A stretch of 64,000 bases of DNA from contig CP121691.1 of NCBI GenBank assembly GCA_038396585.1, positions 620,001-684,000 of the forward strand. The letters are read 5' to 3'. Below, one piece after another: positions 42,707-51,749 of the stretch; position 1 is the stretch's first letter, and each line of letters opens with the position of its first letter. The notes beneath the pieces were generated by a model. It saw nothing but the letters and a program-made list of their open reading frames with translations. It was not told the DNA's origin and searched no databases. The position numbers and the translations under genes were made by a program. Origin of the DNA: Vallitaleaceae bacterium 9-2 (GTDB taxonomy: Bacteria > Bacillota > Clostridia > Lachnospirales > Vallitaleaceae).

Positions 42707-44314
42707 ATGGGCTCAATTAGTAGTTTATCCAGAGCGGTTTCCGCGTTACTGACAAGCCAATCGGCCTTAAATACAACAGCACATAATATAACGAATGCAA
42801 ACACAAGAGGGTATGTGCGCCAACAAGTTATCATGTCAGATTCTAGATATTTAACCATAGGAACATCAAGAAATTCAGGGATGCAAGTTGGTTTGGGAAC
42901 AGATGTACAAGTGATTCGACAAGTGCGTGATCAATTTTTGGATTCAGCATTTCGGGAAGAAAATAGTCGTCTGGGATTTTACGGAAGCAAAAGTTCAGCA
43001 ATTGAAGAAGTAGAAAATATTTTAGGTGAAATTGAAGGTGAATCCTTTTCAAAGATTCTTAACAATTTGTGGGAGTCGATGTCTGAATTAGTAAAAAGTC
43101 CTGAAGGGCTTGAAACTCGAGGGACATTTATTCAAAATGCTACAATCTTTATTGAAAAGTCAAATCTGATTATGGGCCAGCTACAAGATTATCAGAAAAA
43201 CCTTAATACAGAGGTTATGAATAATGTAAAGCGAATCAATGAGATCGGCAATGAAATTCAGTCGTTGAATGAAATTATTGCGAAAAATGAAGTACATGGG
43301 GCAAAAGCCAATGACTATCGTGACCAACGTAATCTGCTTATTGATGAGCTATCAACAATGGTCGATATCTCTTATCGTGAAGATGTGAATAATAATCTGA
43401 TTGTCAGTATTGAAAATGTCCCCTTTGTAACGGTTGGAAATGTCAATGAGTTGGACTTAACCTATGCAGAAGATAAAAGTCTATTGGTTGACCCGTACTG
43501 GCCGCATTTAAGCGATTTAAGTACTGACCCACCTCAGTATCACAAGCTGTATAACTTTGATGTACCAACAACGACAGCCGCCAATAATGATAAAGGCTCG
43601 TTAAAAGGTCTTTTGTTAGCGAGAGGATCACGTACGGCTAATTATACAGATCTTAATGATGCAGGTGAGTTTACAAAAGATATTAAACCTTCTGAAATTA
43701 TGACGGTTCAAGCGCAGTTTGATAATTTAATCCATGGCATCGTAACGATGATTAATGATACAGTGGCACCACCCGGAAGTACAGACGGACCCTATGGTCT
43801 TAATGGAGAACAAGGTATCGAAATTTTTTCAAGACTTTATGTAGACCGAAGTGTCGCAGAAGATGAGAATAATGAGTATTCCTTGTATTCCGCAGGAAAT
43901 CTTAAAATGAATGAGGAAGTTGTTTTAGACTACAATAAAATCTGTTTGAGTCGAGAAGAAGGTGTCGATGGCGATAGTTCTGTTGTTGAGGAATTACTTG
44001 CAAAGTGGAAAGAGCCTTTTTCCAACATTGACCCAACCCTTAACGGTGAACTAAATTATGTAGACTATTATAATAGTTTTGTCTCAAATGTTGGAACGAT
44101 GGGAAGCTCGATCAACAATCAAGTGTCGAATCAATTGCTTTTAACCGTACAGATTGATAATCAACGTAGCCAATTAATGGGCGTCTCTTCAGATGAGGAA
44201 CTATCCAATATGATGAAATATCAACATGCATACAATGCGGCGACCCGTGTAGTAAATGTAGTTGATGAGATGATAGAACGTGTTGTTAATCAGACAGGAG
44301 TTGTAGGACGATAG
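42707..44314 (+). CDS. flgK: Flagellar hook-associated protein FlgK (first copy)
   Basis: A 535-residue hook-filament junction protein. The N-terminal D0/D1 motif is LTSQSALNTTAHNITNANTRGYVRQ (about 15-40). The conserved DQFLDSAFREENSRLGFY and RDQRNLLIDELS segments follow, and the C-terminal amphipathic helix is MKYQHAYNAATRVVNVVDEMIERV. The middle (about 240-450) is divergent. AAGGATGAGAAT precedes the ATG. It is followed 15 bases later by a second FlgK homologue. Confidence 0.9.
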   Translation: MGSISSLSRAVSALLTSQSALNTTAHNITNANTRGYVRQQVIMSDSRYLTIGTSRNSGMQVGLGTDVQVIRQVRDQFLDSAFREENSRLGFYGSKSSAIEEVENILGEIEGESFSKILNNLWESMSELVKSPEGLETRGTFIQNATIFIEKSNLIMGQLQDYQKNLNTEVMNNVKRINEIGNEIQSLNEIIAKNEVHGAKANDYRDQRNLLIDELSTMVDISYREDVNNNLIVSIENVPFVTVGNVNELDLTYAEDKSLLVDPYWPHLSDLSTDPPQYHKLYNFDVPTTTAANNDKGSLKGLLLARGSRTANYTDLNDAGEFTKDIKPSEIMTVQAQFDNLIHGIVTMINDTVAPPGSTDGPYGLNGEQGIEIFSRLYVDRSVAEDENNEYSLYSAGNLKMNEEVVLDYNKICLSREEGVDGDSSVVEELLAKWKEPFSNIDPTLNGELNYVDYYNSFVSNVGTMGSSINNQVSNQLLLTVQIDNQRSQLMGVSSDEELSNMMKYQHAYNAATRVVNVVDEMIERVVNQTGVVGR

Positions 44315-44329
44315 GAAGGAGTAACTAAT

Positions 44330-46042
44330 ATGCGGTCATCTTTTTTTGGGCTTAATGTAGCTCAACAAGGTTTATATACATCAAGAACAATGCTAGACAT
44401 TACGAATCATAATATTAGTAATGCTGAGACGTTAGGATATACACGTCAATACGGCGTACAAATCGCTACACGCCCGTTGCCAAATGCACAACGCGGTATG
44501 GTAGGTACAGGAACAACGATTGAGCAAATCAGTCAGCATCGAAACGAATACCTTGATTATAAATTTTGGAGTATGAACAAAGACTATGGAACATATGAAG
44601 TAAAGTCAACCATGCTACAGCAGATGGAATTGATTTTTAATGAACCCTCAAGCGTTGGGTTTACATCCCATTTTGATGGTATGTTTGATGCGCTGCAAAG
44701 TTTATCCAAAGATGCATCAGATGAAGCCAATCGAGCGAATTTTCTTGCCTCGGCACAAAGCTTTGCTCAGTATATGACAGATATTGGGGAACAGTTACGT
44801 GAGACCCAAAACGATGCAAACTTTGGTGTGAAAAATAGTGTTAACCAAATTAATAGTTACGCAGAACAAATTGCCACCTTAAATCAACAAATTCGTAGCC
44901 TTGAATTAAATGGTAATCGAGCGAATGATTTACGTGACCAACGCATGGTTTTAGTGGATAACTTATCAAAAGTTGTCGGTATTGATTATCAAGTGAATAC
45001 AGATAGCTATGGCATGGAAACGGTCAATATAACCATAAATGGGCAGCAACTTGTCAATGGTAATGCATTTAATACACTAAAGGTAGTTAATAGAGAACAT
45101 TTACAGAATCCAGAAGATAATACGGATATTTATGATATACAATGGAACTCCGGGAAAAATCTGTATACAGATAACTTAACAGGAGAATTAAAAGGATATC
45201 TAGATGTGCGTGACGGAAATAACGGTAATAATTTTAAAGGTACGATTGATAGTGTAGATGTGGGTACCAATACTATTGTATTTACCGATGTGAATCGATT
45301 TGACCTACAGGCATCTGGAAAACTCATTATCGACGGTGTAGGATATGAATATAGTTCATATACATATGATGAAGTCAGTGGTGAAGTAACTTTTGAAATG
45401 GTGAATCCACCTTCGGCGACAATGGTTGGACAAGAGGGAGCTATTGGACGGCAAAATACATTTAAAGGAATACCTTATTATCAGCAACAATTAAATACGT
45501 TCGTTCGAACCTTTGCGAGTGAGTTCAATGCACTTCAACAATCAGGCAATGATGGGACCGGAGTTCCTTTGTTTGTATATGAAGGATACGATGGAACAAC
45601 GGCGCTAGATAGTTCAGATATGTCAACCTACACACAGATGACAATTGATAATTTTATTGTCAATCCAGATATGATGGAAGATGTCTCTCTCTTTTCTGCA
45701 AAAGCTAATGCAGCGGATGGGGAGAGTGCCAATGATATTATTTTGGCAATGATTGATAAGCGTCAAGATACAAACATGTTTGCTAAAGGTGTTCCTGATA
45801 ACTATATGCAAAGTGTGCTAAGTGAGTTGGCCATCGACGTCAGTCAAATGACAAGCTTTAAAAACGGACAAGAGCAATTAACAAAGATGATTACAAATCA
45901 GCGACTGTCAGTTTCTGATGTTGATTTGGAAGAAGAGACAGTGAATCTGTTAAAATATCAGCAGGCATATAGTATGTCCGCTCAGGTAATTAGCATTTTT
46001 GATGAAATATATAATGTAACCATAAATCAAATGGGTGTATAA
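44330..46042 (+). CDS. flgK: Flagellar hook-associated protein FlgK (second copy)
   Basis: A 570-residue FlgK homologue with its own full set of family features: LNVAQQGLYTSRTMLDITNHNISNAETLGYTRQ near the N-terminus, QHRNEYLDYKFW, LNGNRANDLRDQRMVLVDNLS, and the C-terminal LLKYQQAYSMSAQVISIFDEIYN. It is clearly diverged from the first copy in the middle domain and carries a larger insert (about 280-380). AAGGAG precedes the ATG. Two distinct hook-filament junction proteins in a row may build a two-layer junction or substitute for each other. Confidence 0.89.
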   Translation: MRSSFFGLNVAQQGLYTSRTMLDITNHNISNAETLGYTRQYGVQIATRPLPNAQRGMVGTGTTIEQISQHRNEYLDYKFWSMNKDYGTYEVKSTMLQQMELIFNEPSSVGFTSHFDGMFDALQSLSKDASDEANRANFLASAQSFAQYMTDIGEQLRETQNDANFGVKNSVNQINSYAEQIATLNQQIRSLELNGNRANDLRDQRMVLVDNLSKVVGIDYQVNTDSYGMETVNITINGQQLVNGNAFNTLKVVNREHLQNPEDNTDIYDIQWNSGKNLYTDNLTGELKGYLDVRDGNNGNNFKGTIDSVDVGTNTIVFTDVNRFDLQASGKLIIDGVGYEYSSYTYDEVSGEVTFEMVNPPSATMVGQEGAIGRQNTFKGIPYYQQQLNTFVRTFASEFNALQQSGNDGTGVPLFVYEGYDGTTALDSSDMSTYTQMTIDNFIVNPDMMEDVSLFSAKANAADGESANDIILAMIDKRQDTNMFAKGVPDNYMQSVLSELAIDVSQMTSFKNGQEQLTKMITNQRLSVSDVDLEEETVNLLKYQQAYSMSAQVISIFDEIYNVTINQMGV

Positions 46043-46058
46043 TTAGGAGGACCGACAT

Positions 46059-47363
46059 ATGCGCATAACTAATACAATGATGACAAATAATATTTTGACA
46101 AATGTCAATCGAAATAGAAAAACAATGTCGTTGTTAGAACAGCAGATGGCTAGTGGGAAAAAAATACAAAAGGCATCTGAAAACCCTATTATTGCATCAC
46201 GTGCATTGAAATTTCGAACAACTATTAGTCAGATTAGTCAATACAAAACAAACTCTGAAGATGCTATGAGCTGGCTTGAAGTGACAGAACAGTCCATTGC
46301 CAATACGACAGATATTCTTAAGCGCGTACGCTATCTATCTGTTCAAGGATCGAATGATCCGCTGACCACGCAAAATCGAGAAAGTATTATCTCAGAACTT
46401 AAAGAGCTTAAGGAACAACTTGAAAATGAAGGAAATGTATCTTATGCAGGACGCTATATGTTTACGGGATATCAAACAGACAGTTCATTAGTCTTTAATG
46501 AAGCTTCAACAGATACGTATGAAATTACAGAAAACTTTTCTCAAGAGAATGTTGAAACCGTCAAGCGTGTCTTTGACGATGGATCAGGACATCCTGCAAT
46601 TCACGAAGTTAAGCGAATCCGCTTAGGATACAGTGAGCTAGACGCAGCCGGAGTAAGTTCGGCCGAGCTTAGTGCAGCAGGATTTACGATTGTCAATAAA
46701 AATTCAACAGATGCTGATGCATATAATGTAGGGGCTAATACAGTCCATTTCATAGAAGATACAGGTGAATTAGTATTTAACACAACAGATGCAGAGACTT
46801 TACCGGATTTTTCAATGACCTATCAAAAGTCAGGTTTTACGAAAGGTGATATTAAGCCGGATCATTATTTTGAATCAACAAATTTAACAACCGGAGATAC
46901 ATTTTCTCCAGAAAATGAGGCGATGAATTATCAGGTTTCCTATAGCCAGACGCTTCAAGTTAATGAAATGGGAAATAATGTCATCACGAAGGATTTGATT
47001 CGTGATCTAGAAGAAATCATTAAAGAAGTACAGAATATAGAAGGAAATGGCGCTTTGGATGATGAGCTAAAGGAAGATTTACTTGGGGAAACCTTTACAA
47101 AGCTTATTGGAAAGATGGATGGACATATTCAGAACAACTTAAACATTACAGCGGAAATCGGAGGAAAAGTCAATCGTCTTGAACTGACAAAAGACCGATT
47201 AGAATCGGATTCGTTGAATTTTACAGATTTGATGTCTGAAAATGAAGATGTGGATATGGCAGAAGTTTTGATACGCTTTTCATCGATGGAAGTCGTTTAT
47301 AATGCATCTTTATCTGCTAGCGCAAGAATTATTCAACCATCGCTGTTGGATTTTATTCGATAA
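46059..47363 (+). CDS. flgL: Flagellar hook-associated protein FlgL
   Basis: A 434-residue junction protein, longer than the usual ~300 residues. The D0 N-terminus is MRITNTMMTNNILTNVNRN, with the flagellin-like LLEQQMASGKKIQKASENP (about 27-45) and LKELKEQLENEGNVSYAGRYMFTGY. The C-terminal helix is VLIRFSSMEVVYNASLSASARI. Extra length sits in a central beta-rich insertion (about 150-310). AGGAGG precedes the ATG. Confidence 0.9.
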   Translation: MRITNTMMTNNILTNVNRNRKTMSLLEQQMASGKKIQKASENPIIASRALKFRTTISQISQYKTNSEDAMSWLEVTEQSIANTTDILKRVRYLSVQGSNDPLTTQNRESIISELKELKEQLENEGNVSYAGRYMFTGYQTDSSLVFNEASTDTYEITENFSQENVETVKRVFDDGSGHPAIHEVKRIRLGYSELDAAGVSSAELSAAGFTIVNKNSTDADAYNVGANTVHFIEDTGELVFNTTDAETLPDFSMTYQKSGFTKGDIKPDHYFESTNLTTGDTFSPENEAMNYQVSYSQTLQVNEMGNNVITKDLIRDLEEIIKEVQNIEGNGALDDELKEDLLGETFTKLIGKMDGHIQNNLNITAEIGGKVNRLELTKDRLESDSLNFTDLMSENEDVDMAEVLIRFSSMEVVYNASLSASARIIQPSLLDFIR

Positions 47364-47390
47364 CAGTTTAAGAGGGAAAAGGAGATACTT

Positions 47391-47849
47391 ATGGAAATAA
47401 TGACAAAGCATTTTGGAAATGTGGACATTGATGAAACAAAAGTGATTACCTTTGAAGATGGAATATTTGGATTTAAAGAGATGAAAGACTTTATTTTGCT
47501 GTATGATCAAGGTGAAGAAGGGGGAGCCCTTGTTTGGCTTCAAGCAGTTAAAGACCCCAAGACGTGTCTTCCATTAATTAATCCGATGATGTGGTTTCCA
47601 GATTATGCACCAGAGGTAGAGGATGACTTGATTGCTTCTATAGGCCAACTAGACCCGAAGGTACTCGATATTTTTACAGTGGTGGTTATTCCGGATAAGA
47701 TTGAGCAGATGACAACAAATCTAAAAGCGCCAATACTGATTAATCGTGAGACAAAAAAAGGGCGCCAGGTCATTGCAAATGATGAAACGTATGATATACG
47801 TCACAATTTGTATCAGCAGATGAAGTTGATGTCAAAGGGTGGTGAATAG
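47391..47849 (+). CDS. fliW: Flagellar assembly factor FliW
   Basis: A 152-residue beta-barrel protein that binds flagellin and, when flagellin is exported, CsrA, relieving CsrA repression of hag. Typical elements are [10 protein letters not shown] (about 20-29), [17 protein letters not shown] (about 50-66) and [19 protein letters not shown] (about 110-128). AAGGAGA precedes the ATG; the csrA ATG lies 2 bases beyond its stop, so the pair is tightly coupled. Together with hag they form the FliW-CsrA-Hag partner-switch. Confidence 0.94.
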   Translation: MEIMTKHFGNVDIDETKVITFEDGIFGFKEMKDFILLYDQGEEGGALVWLQAVKDPKTCLPLINPMMWFPDYAPEVEDDLIASIGQLDPKVLDIFTVVVIPDKIEQMTTNLKAPILINRETKKGRQVIANDETYDIRHNLYQQMKLMSKGGE

Positions 47850-47851
47850 TT

Positions 47852-48085
47852 ATGTTAGCCTTGACGAGAAAAGTTGGAGAATCAATAATTATTGGTGATG
47901 ATGTTGAAATAACGGTTTTGGCAGTACATGGAGATCAGATAAAAATAGGTATTGATGCACCGCGAAGTGTAGCTATTCATCGGAAAGAAGTGTATCTGCA
48001 AATCCAAGAAGAAAACCAAGCTGCAGCAGCCACTTCAGAGGCGGGAGCACTTGCGTTTAAGGACTTTATAAAGAAAAAATCATAA
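47852..48085 (+). CDS. csrA: Translational regulator CsrA
   Basis: A 77-residue RNA-binding homodimer. [20 protein letters not shown] and [19 protein letters not shown] (about 30-48) contain the beta-1 and beta-5 residues, including the Arg that binds GGA. The C-terminal ~20-residue tail ([20 protein letters not shown]) is longer than in E. coli CsrA and typical of FliW-associated CsrA. Its target hag lies directly downstream with two candidate sites in the leader. Confidence 0.94.
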   Translation: MLALTRKVGESIIIGDDVEITVLAVHGDQIKIGIDAPRSVAIHRKEVYLQIQEENQAAAATSEAGALAFKDFIKKKS

Positions 48086-48122
48086 TCTATATGAATTTCT
48101 AAAAAAAAGTTGAAATAGGGGT

Positions 48123-48149
48123 TAAGGAACTTGAAATCCTATCCGATAA
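48123..48149 (+). promoter_or_regulatory. Sigma-D-like promoter of flagellin
   Basis: TAAG (48123-48126), 15-base spacer, TCCGATAA (48142-48149); the spacing matches the SigD consensus and the -10 core CCGATA is intact. Confidence 0.72.
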
Positions 48150-48171
48150 ATACAGTGTAAATCAAAAATGA

Positions 48172-48238
48172 CAGTTGGCCAACTGCATACGGCAAGGATG
48201 CCGAATAAAACTTATACAAATTCAAGGAGGAATTTAAC
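48172..48238 (+). promoter_or_regulatory. CsrA-binding leader of flagellin mRNA
   Basis: The leader holds a 14-bp palindrome CAGTTGGCCAACTG (48172-48185). Next is the hairpin CGGC-AAGGAT-GCCG (48190-48203), whose loop exposes AGGA, the CsrA recognition core. A second AGGA lies within the ribosome site AAGGAGGA (48224-48231). A loop site upstream plus a site over the ribosome-binding region is the layout by which CsrA blocks hag translation in Bacillus. Confidence 0.75.
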
Positions 48239-49063
48239 ATGAGAATTAATAATAACTTAATGGCAATGAACACTCACAGAGCATTGGGATCAGCTAACAA
48301 CAATATTTCTAAATCAATGGAAAAATTATCTTCAGGTTATAGAATTAACCGTGCAGGCGACGACGCAGCTGGTTTATCAATCAGTGAAAAAATGCGTGCT
48401 CAAGTTCGTGGTTTAACTCAAGCATCACGAAACGCACAAGACGGTATTTCTATGATTCAAACAGCTGAAGGTGCTCTTAACGAAACACAAGCTATTCTTC
48501 AAAGAATGCGTGAATTAGCAGTTCAAGCAGCTAACGATACAAACGTATCTGCAGATAGAACAGCGATTAGTGATGAGTTGTCAGAACTTAGTGCTGAGAT
48601 TGATCGTATTGCAACTTCTACAACATTCAACGAAAAGAACTTGCTTGATGGTAGTTTATCAGCTACAGGAGCTACTCTTCAAATCGGTGCTAACTGTGGC
48701 GTAAGCATGACAGTTACTATTGGTGATATGCAAGCAGCAGCTTTAGGCGTTGATGCTATTTCTGGAAGTGTTAGCACACATGCTGATGCAACTGCAGCGA
48801 TTGATACAATCAACGATGCAATTGAAACAGTATCTGCTGAAAGATCAAAACTTGGTGCAAACCAAAACAGACTTGAGCATACAATTAAGAACTTAGACAA
48901 TGCAGCTGAAAATATTCAAGCAGCAGAATCTCGTGTTCGTGACGTTGATATGGCGAAAGAAATGATGGAGATGACAAAACAAAATATTCTTCAACAAGCT
49001 TCTACTGCTATGTTAGCTCAAGCAAACCAAGCTCCACAAAGTGTATTACAATTATTAGGATAA
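48239..49063 (+). CDS. hag: Flagellin
   Basis: A 274-residue flagellin, of compact Bacillus-Hag type with D0 and D1 domains and a very short central part. MRINNNLMAMNTHRALGSANN starts the D0 helix, and KLSSGYRINRAGDDAAGLSISEKMRAQVRGL (about 28-58) and the C-terminal QNILQQASTAMLAQANQAP are canonical. The short Ser/Thr-rich middle (about 140-200, for example SGSVSTHADATAA) is the likeliest zone for O-glycans. Codon choice (GCT, GAA, CGT) is biased as in highly expressed genes. AAGGAGGA precedes the ATG. Glycosyltransferase genes follow directly. Confidence 0.96.
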   Translation: MRINNNLMAMNTHRALGSANNNISKSMEKLSSGYRINRAGDDAAGLSISEKMRAQVRGLTQASRNAQDGISMIQTAEGALNETQAILQRMRELAVQAANDTNVSADRTAISDELSELSAEIDRIATSTTFNEKNLLDGSLSATGATLQIGANCGVSMTVTIGDMQAAALGVDAISGSVSTHADATAAIDTINDAIETVSAERSKLGANQNRLEHTIKNLDNAAENIQAAESRVRDVDMAKEMMEMTKQNILQQASTAMLAQANQAPQSVLQLLG

Positions 49064-49094
49064 TCATAATATTTACCGTTAAATTTAACGTAAA

Positions 49095-49126
49095 AGTAGA
49101 GAGTCTTTATGACTCTCTACTCTTTT
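49095..49126 (+). terminator. Intrinsic terminator of flagellin
   Basis: AGTAGAGAGTC (49095-49105) and GACTCTCTACT (49111-49121) form an 11-bp stem with a TTTAT loop, followed by CTTTT. Confidence 0.85.
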
Positions 49127-49148
49127 ATAAGGAAGTAGGTAAAAATAG

Positions 49149-50681
49149 ATGAGAATAAGTTTATGTATGATTGTTAAAGACGAAATCGAAAATATTGAAA
49201 AGTGTTTAGAATATGCCTTACCCAATGTCGATGAGACTATTATTGTCGATACAGGTTCGACAGATGGGACACGAGAAGTGTTAAGCCGATTTGAACACGA
49301 CGAAAAAATCAAAGTCATCGACGCAATATGGGAAGATGATTTTAGTAAAGCAAGAAATATCTCTATCAAAGAGGCAACTGGAGACTATATTCTTGTGTTG
49401 GATGCAGATGAACGTCTGTTTTGCCAACGCGAAAACTTAGAGAAAAAACTAAAGCAATCGGACAAGGATGTTTTTTTTGTTCCGATATATAGCATCTATG
49501 AAAATAAGGAAATGTCCGTATCACGGTCGATGATACGTTTATATAAAAATATAAATCCGCACTATAAAGGTGCAATCCATGAACAAATTCATATTGATGG
49601 AAACACTCAGATGGGTGATGTCATTGATAGTGACGTAGCTAAAATATATCATTATGGATATAGTGAATCTGTATTTGAAGAAAAAGAAAAACAAAAGCGT
49701 AATATGCAAATCATAAAAAAACAGATTCAAGAAGAACCTTATGACCCTTTCCATCGCTATAACAAAGGGGTTATGGAATTAATGGCCAAGAATTATAAAA
49801 CGGCGATGAAGGATTTTGTAAAGGCACATGAATTAAGTCATGGTGTACGCAAAGGATTTCATAATGATATGATGATTAATATGATTAAGTGCTTGATATT
49901 GCAAAACAAATATCAAAAAGTCATTGATTTTATTAAACCATTAATGAATGATCCTTTTTTTAAAGAATTACCAGATATATATTATTTTTTAGGCATGGCC
50001 TTTAGACAACTTAAGCGTTATGATTTGGCTATCAAAAATTTGGAAAAAGCAATATATATTGGTGATACAGATAAAGGGCTTTCGCTATATGGAGCCGGAA
50101 GTTATTTATCCTTGTTAGAGTGGGCAAGAACCCTTGCAGATCAGTCGCGTATGGATGAAGCCATCGAAAAGTATAAGCAAGCTCTTAAAAATCCCAACAA
50201 CCATAACCACAATGGACAGGAAGAATTTTTACAACTGATGCAAAAGATGAATAAAGAAGAACAATACAATGCGTTTGTAAAAAGTCTTGAAAACGGTAAA
50301 AATAATAAACCGGTTATCGATGAAACGTTTAAGACACAAATAAAAGAAAAAATAAAAGCACTGATTAACACGAATTCTATAGCAGATGCGAAGATGCTTA
50401 TTGATGAGTATCTAAAGCTAGATACAGAGGATGCGGATATATATTCCCTTAACGGTGTGATTTATATATTGGAAAAAAATTATCCAAAGGCTATCGAACG
50501 CTTAGAGATCGGATATACATTAGATAGCACCAATGATGATCTAATATATAATCTTGCTTATGCATGGGAAGTGTCTGGCAATAAAGCGAAGGCGCTAAAG
50601 TATTATCAGGCACTGCTTGCATTGCCTGGGCAATCAGAAGATCGCGAGATCCTTCAAAAAATTGAGGAATTAAGTAGATAG
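49149..50681 (+). CDS. Family 2 glycosyltransferase with C-terminal TPR repeats
   Basis: A 510-residue inverting GT-A glycosyltransferase. The domain (about 1-230) opens SLCMIVKDEIENIEKCL, with VDTGSTDGT (33-41), DDFSKARN and the DXD-like LDADE (84-88). After about 215, TPR-like helical repeats run to the end (for example FLGMAFRQLKRYDLAIKNLEKAIY and SLNGVIYILEKNYPKAIERLE), as in SunS-like protein glycosyltransferases. TPR domains in such enzymes bind protein acceptors. Position directly after the hag terminator makes flagellin the first candidate acceptor; this is inference. A ribosome site-like GGAAGTAGGT precedes the ATG. Confidence 0.87.
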   Translation: MRISLCMIVKDEIENIEKCLEYALPNVDETIIVDTGSTDGTREVLSRFEHDEKIKVIDAIWEDDFSKARNISIKEATGDYILVLDADERLFCQRENLEKKLKQSDKDVFFVPIYSIYENKEMSVSRSMIRLYKNINPHYKGAIHEQIHIDGNTQMGDVIDSDVAKIYHYGYSESVFEEKEKQKRNMQIIKKQIQEEPYDPFHRYNKGVMELMAKNYKTAMKDFVKAHELSHGVRKGFHNDMMINMIKCLILQNKYQKVIDFIKPLMNDPFFKELPDIYYFLGMAFRQLKRYDLAIKNLEKAIYIGDTDKGLSLYGAGSYLSLLEWARTLADQSRMDEAIEKYKQALKNPNNHNHNGQEEFLQLMQKMNKEEQYNAFVKSLENGKNNKPVIDETFKTQIKEKIKALINTNSIADAKMLIDEYLKLDTEDADIYSLNGVIYILEKNYPKAIERLEIGYTLDSTNDDLIYNLAYAWEVSGNKAKALKYYQALLALPGQSEDREILQKIEELSR

Positions 50682-50698
50682 AGAAGGTTGAGTAGACG

Positions 50699-51748
50699 AT
50701 GATATCAGTATGCATTATTGCAAAAAATGAAGAAACAAATATTGAACGATGCTTAAAAAGCCTGGAATCCTATAATTTTGAAATTATTGTTGTGGATACA
50801 GGTTCGACAGACCGCACAAAAGAAATTGCCCTTCAATACACCAACGGTGTATTTGACTATGAATGGGCGGATGACTTTAGCGGCGCCCGTAACTTTGCTA
50901 TTGAACAAGCGACAAATGATTATATTTTGATGATTGACTGTGATGAATATGTAAAACAGTTACAGTATGATCAATTGGTTGCTCTTATTGGGGAACCTAA
51001 AAATGAAGTAGGAAGAATTACGCGTGTCAATACGTTCTGGAGAAATTCGGAAAAGAACCGTATTCAAGAGCGGGTTAGTCGAATTTTTAATCGGAAGTTC
51101 TTTAAATATCAAGGAAGAATACATGAACAAATCGTTCGCAAAGATGGAGAAGATTATTCGACATACATTGTTCCTGTTGTCTTAGAGCATACGGGCTATG
51201 ATGGTGATGTGACGTTCATAAAAGAAAAAACGTCAAGAAACATTCGCTTATTGCTTTTAGACTTAGAGGAAATAGGCGATGATCCATATGTTCTTTATCA
51301 ACTAGGTAAATCCTATTATATGCAGGCGGATTACTTGAAAGCATGCCAATTTTTTTCACGAGCGTTGGAGCATGATTTAAATCCGGAGGCAGAGTTTGTG
51401 ATTGACTTAGTTGAAACTTATGGGTATGCATTGCTTAACTCAGAACAATATGCGCAAGCACTTCAGTTTGAGAATATTTATCAAGAATTTGGAGGGCGTC
51501 CAGAGTTTAAGTTTTTAATGGGATTGATATATATGAACAATGGCGAGTTTAATCAAGCCATCAAGGAATTTGATAAAACGGCTCAATATGATTATGCCGA
51601 TACCGAAGGAATCACCTCCTATAAGGCATACTACAATATGGGCGTGATTTATCAATGTTTAGGCGATATAAAAAATGCGAAAATATATTACAAAAAGTGT
51701 GGAGATTATAGATTAGCACAGAATATGCTAAGCGAATTGGAGCGATAA
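50699..51748 (+). CDS. Family 2 glycosyltransferase with TPR-like C-terminus
   Basis: A 349-residue paralogue of the previous protein with the same opening (ISVCIIAKNEETNIERCLKSL), VDTGSTDRT (34-42), DDFSGARN and DCDEY in place of DADER (about 80-84). The helical C-terminal part has fewer repeats (YKAYYNMGVIYQCLGDIKNAKIYY near the end). It could add the second sugar of the same glycan. It ends one base before the ATG of the next gene, so translation is likely coupled. Confidence 0.85.
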   Translation: MISVCIIAKNEETNIERCLKSLESYNFEIIVVDTGSTDRTKEIALQYTNGVFDYEWADDFSGARNFAIEQATNDYILMIDCDEYVKQLQYDQLVALIGEPKNEVGRITRVNTFWRNSEKNRIQERVSRIFNRKFFKYQGRIHEQIVRKDGEDYSTYIVPVVLEHTGYDGDVTFIKEKTSRNIRLLLLDLEEIGDDPYVLYQLGKSYYMQADYLKACQFFSRALEHDLNPEAEFVIDLVETYGYALLNSEQYAQALQFENIYQEFGGRPEFKFLMGLIYMNNGEFNQAIKEFDKTAQYDYADTEGITSYKAYYNMGVIYQCLGDIKNAKIYYKKCGDYRLAQNMLSELER

Positions 51749-51749
51749 A

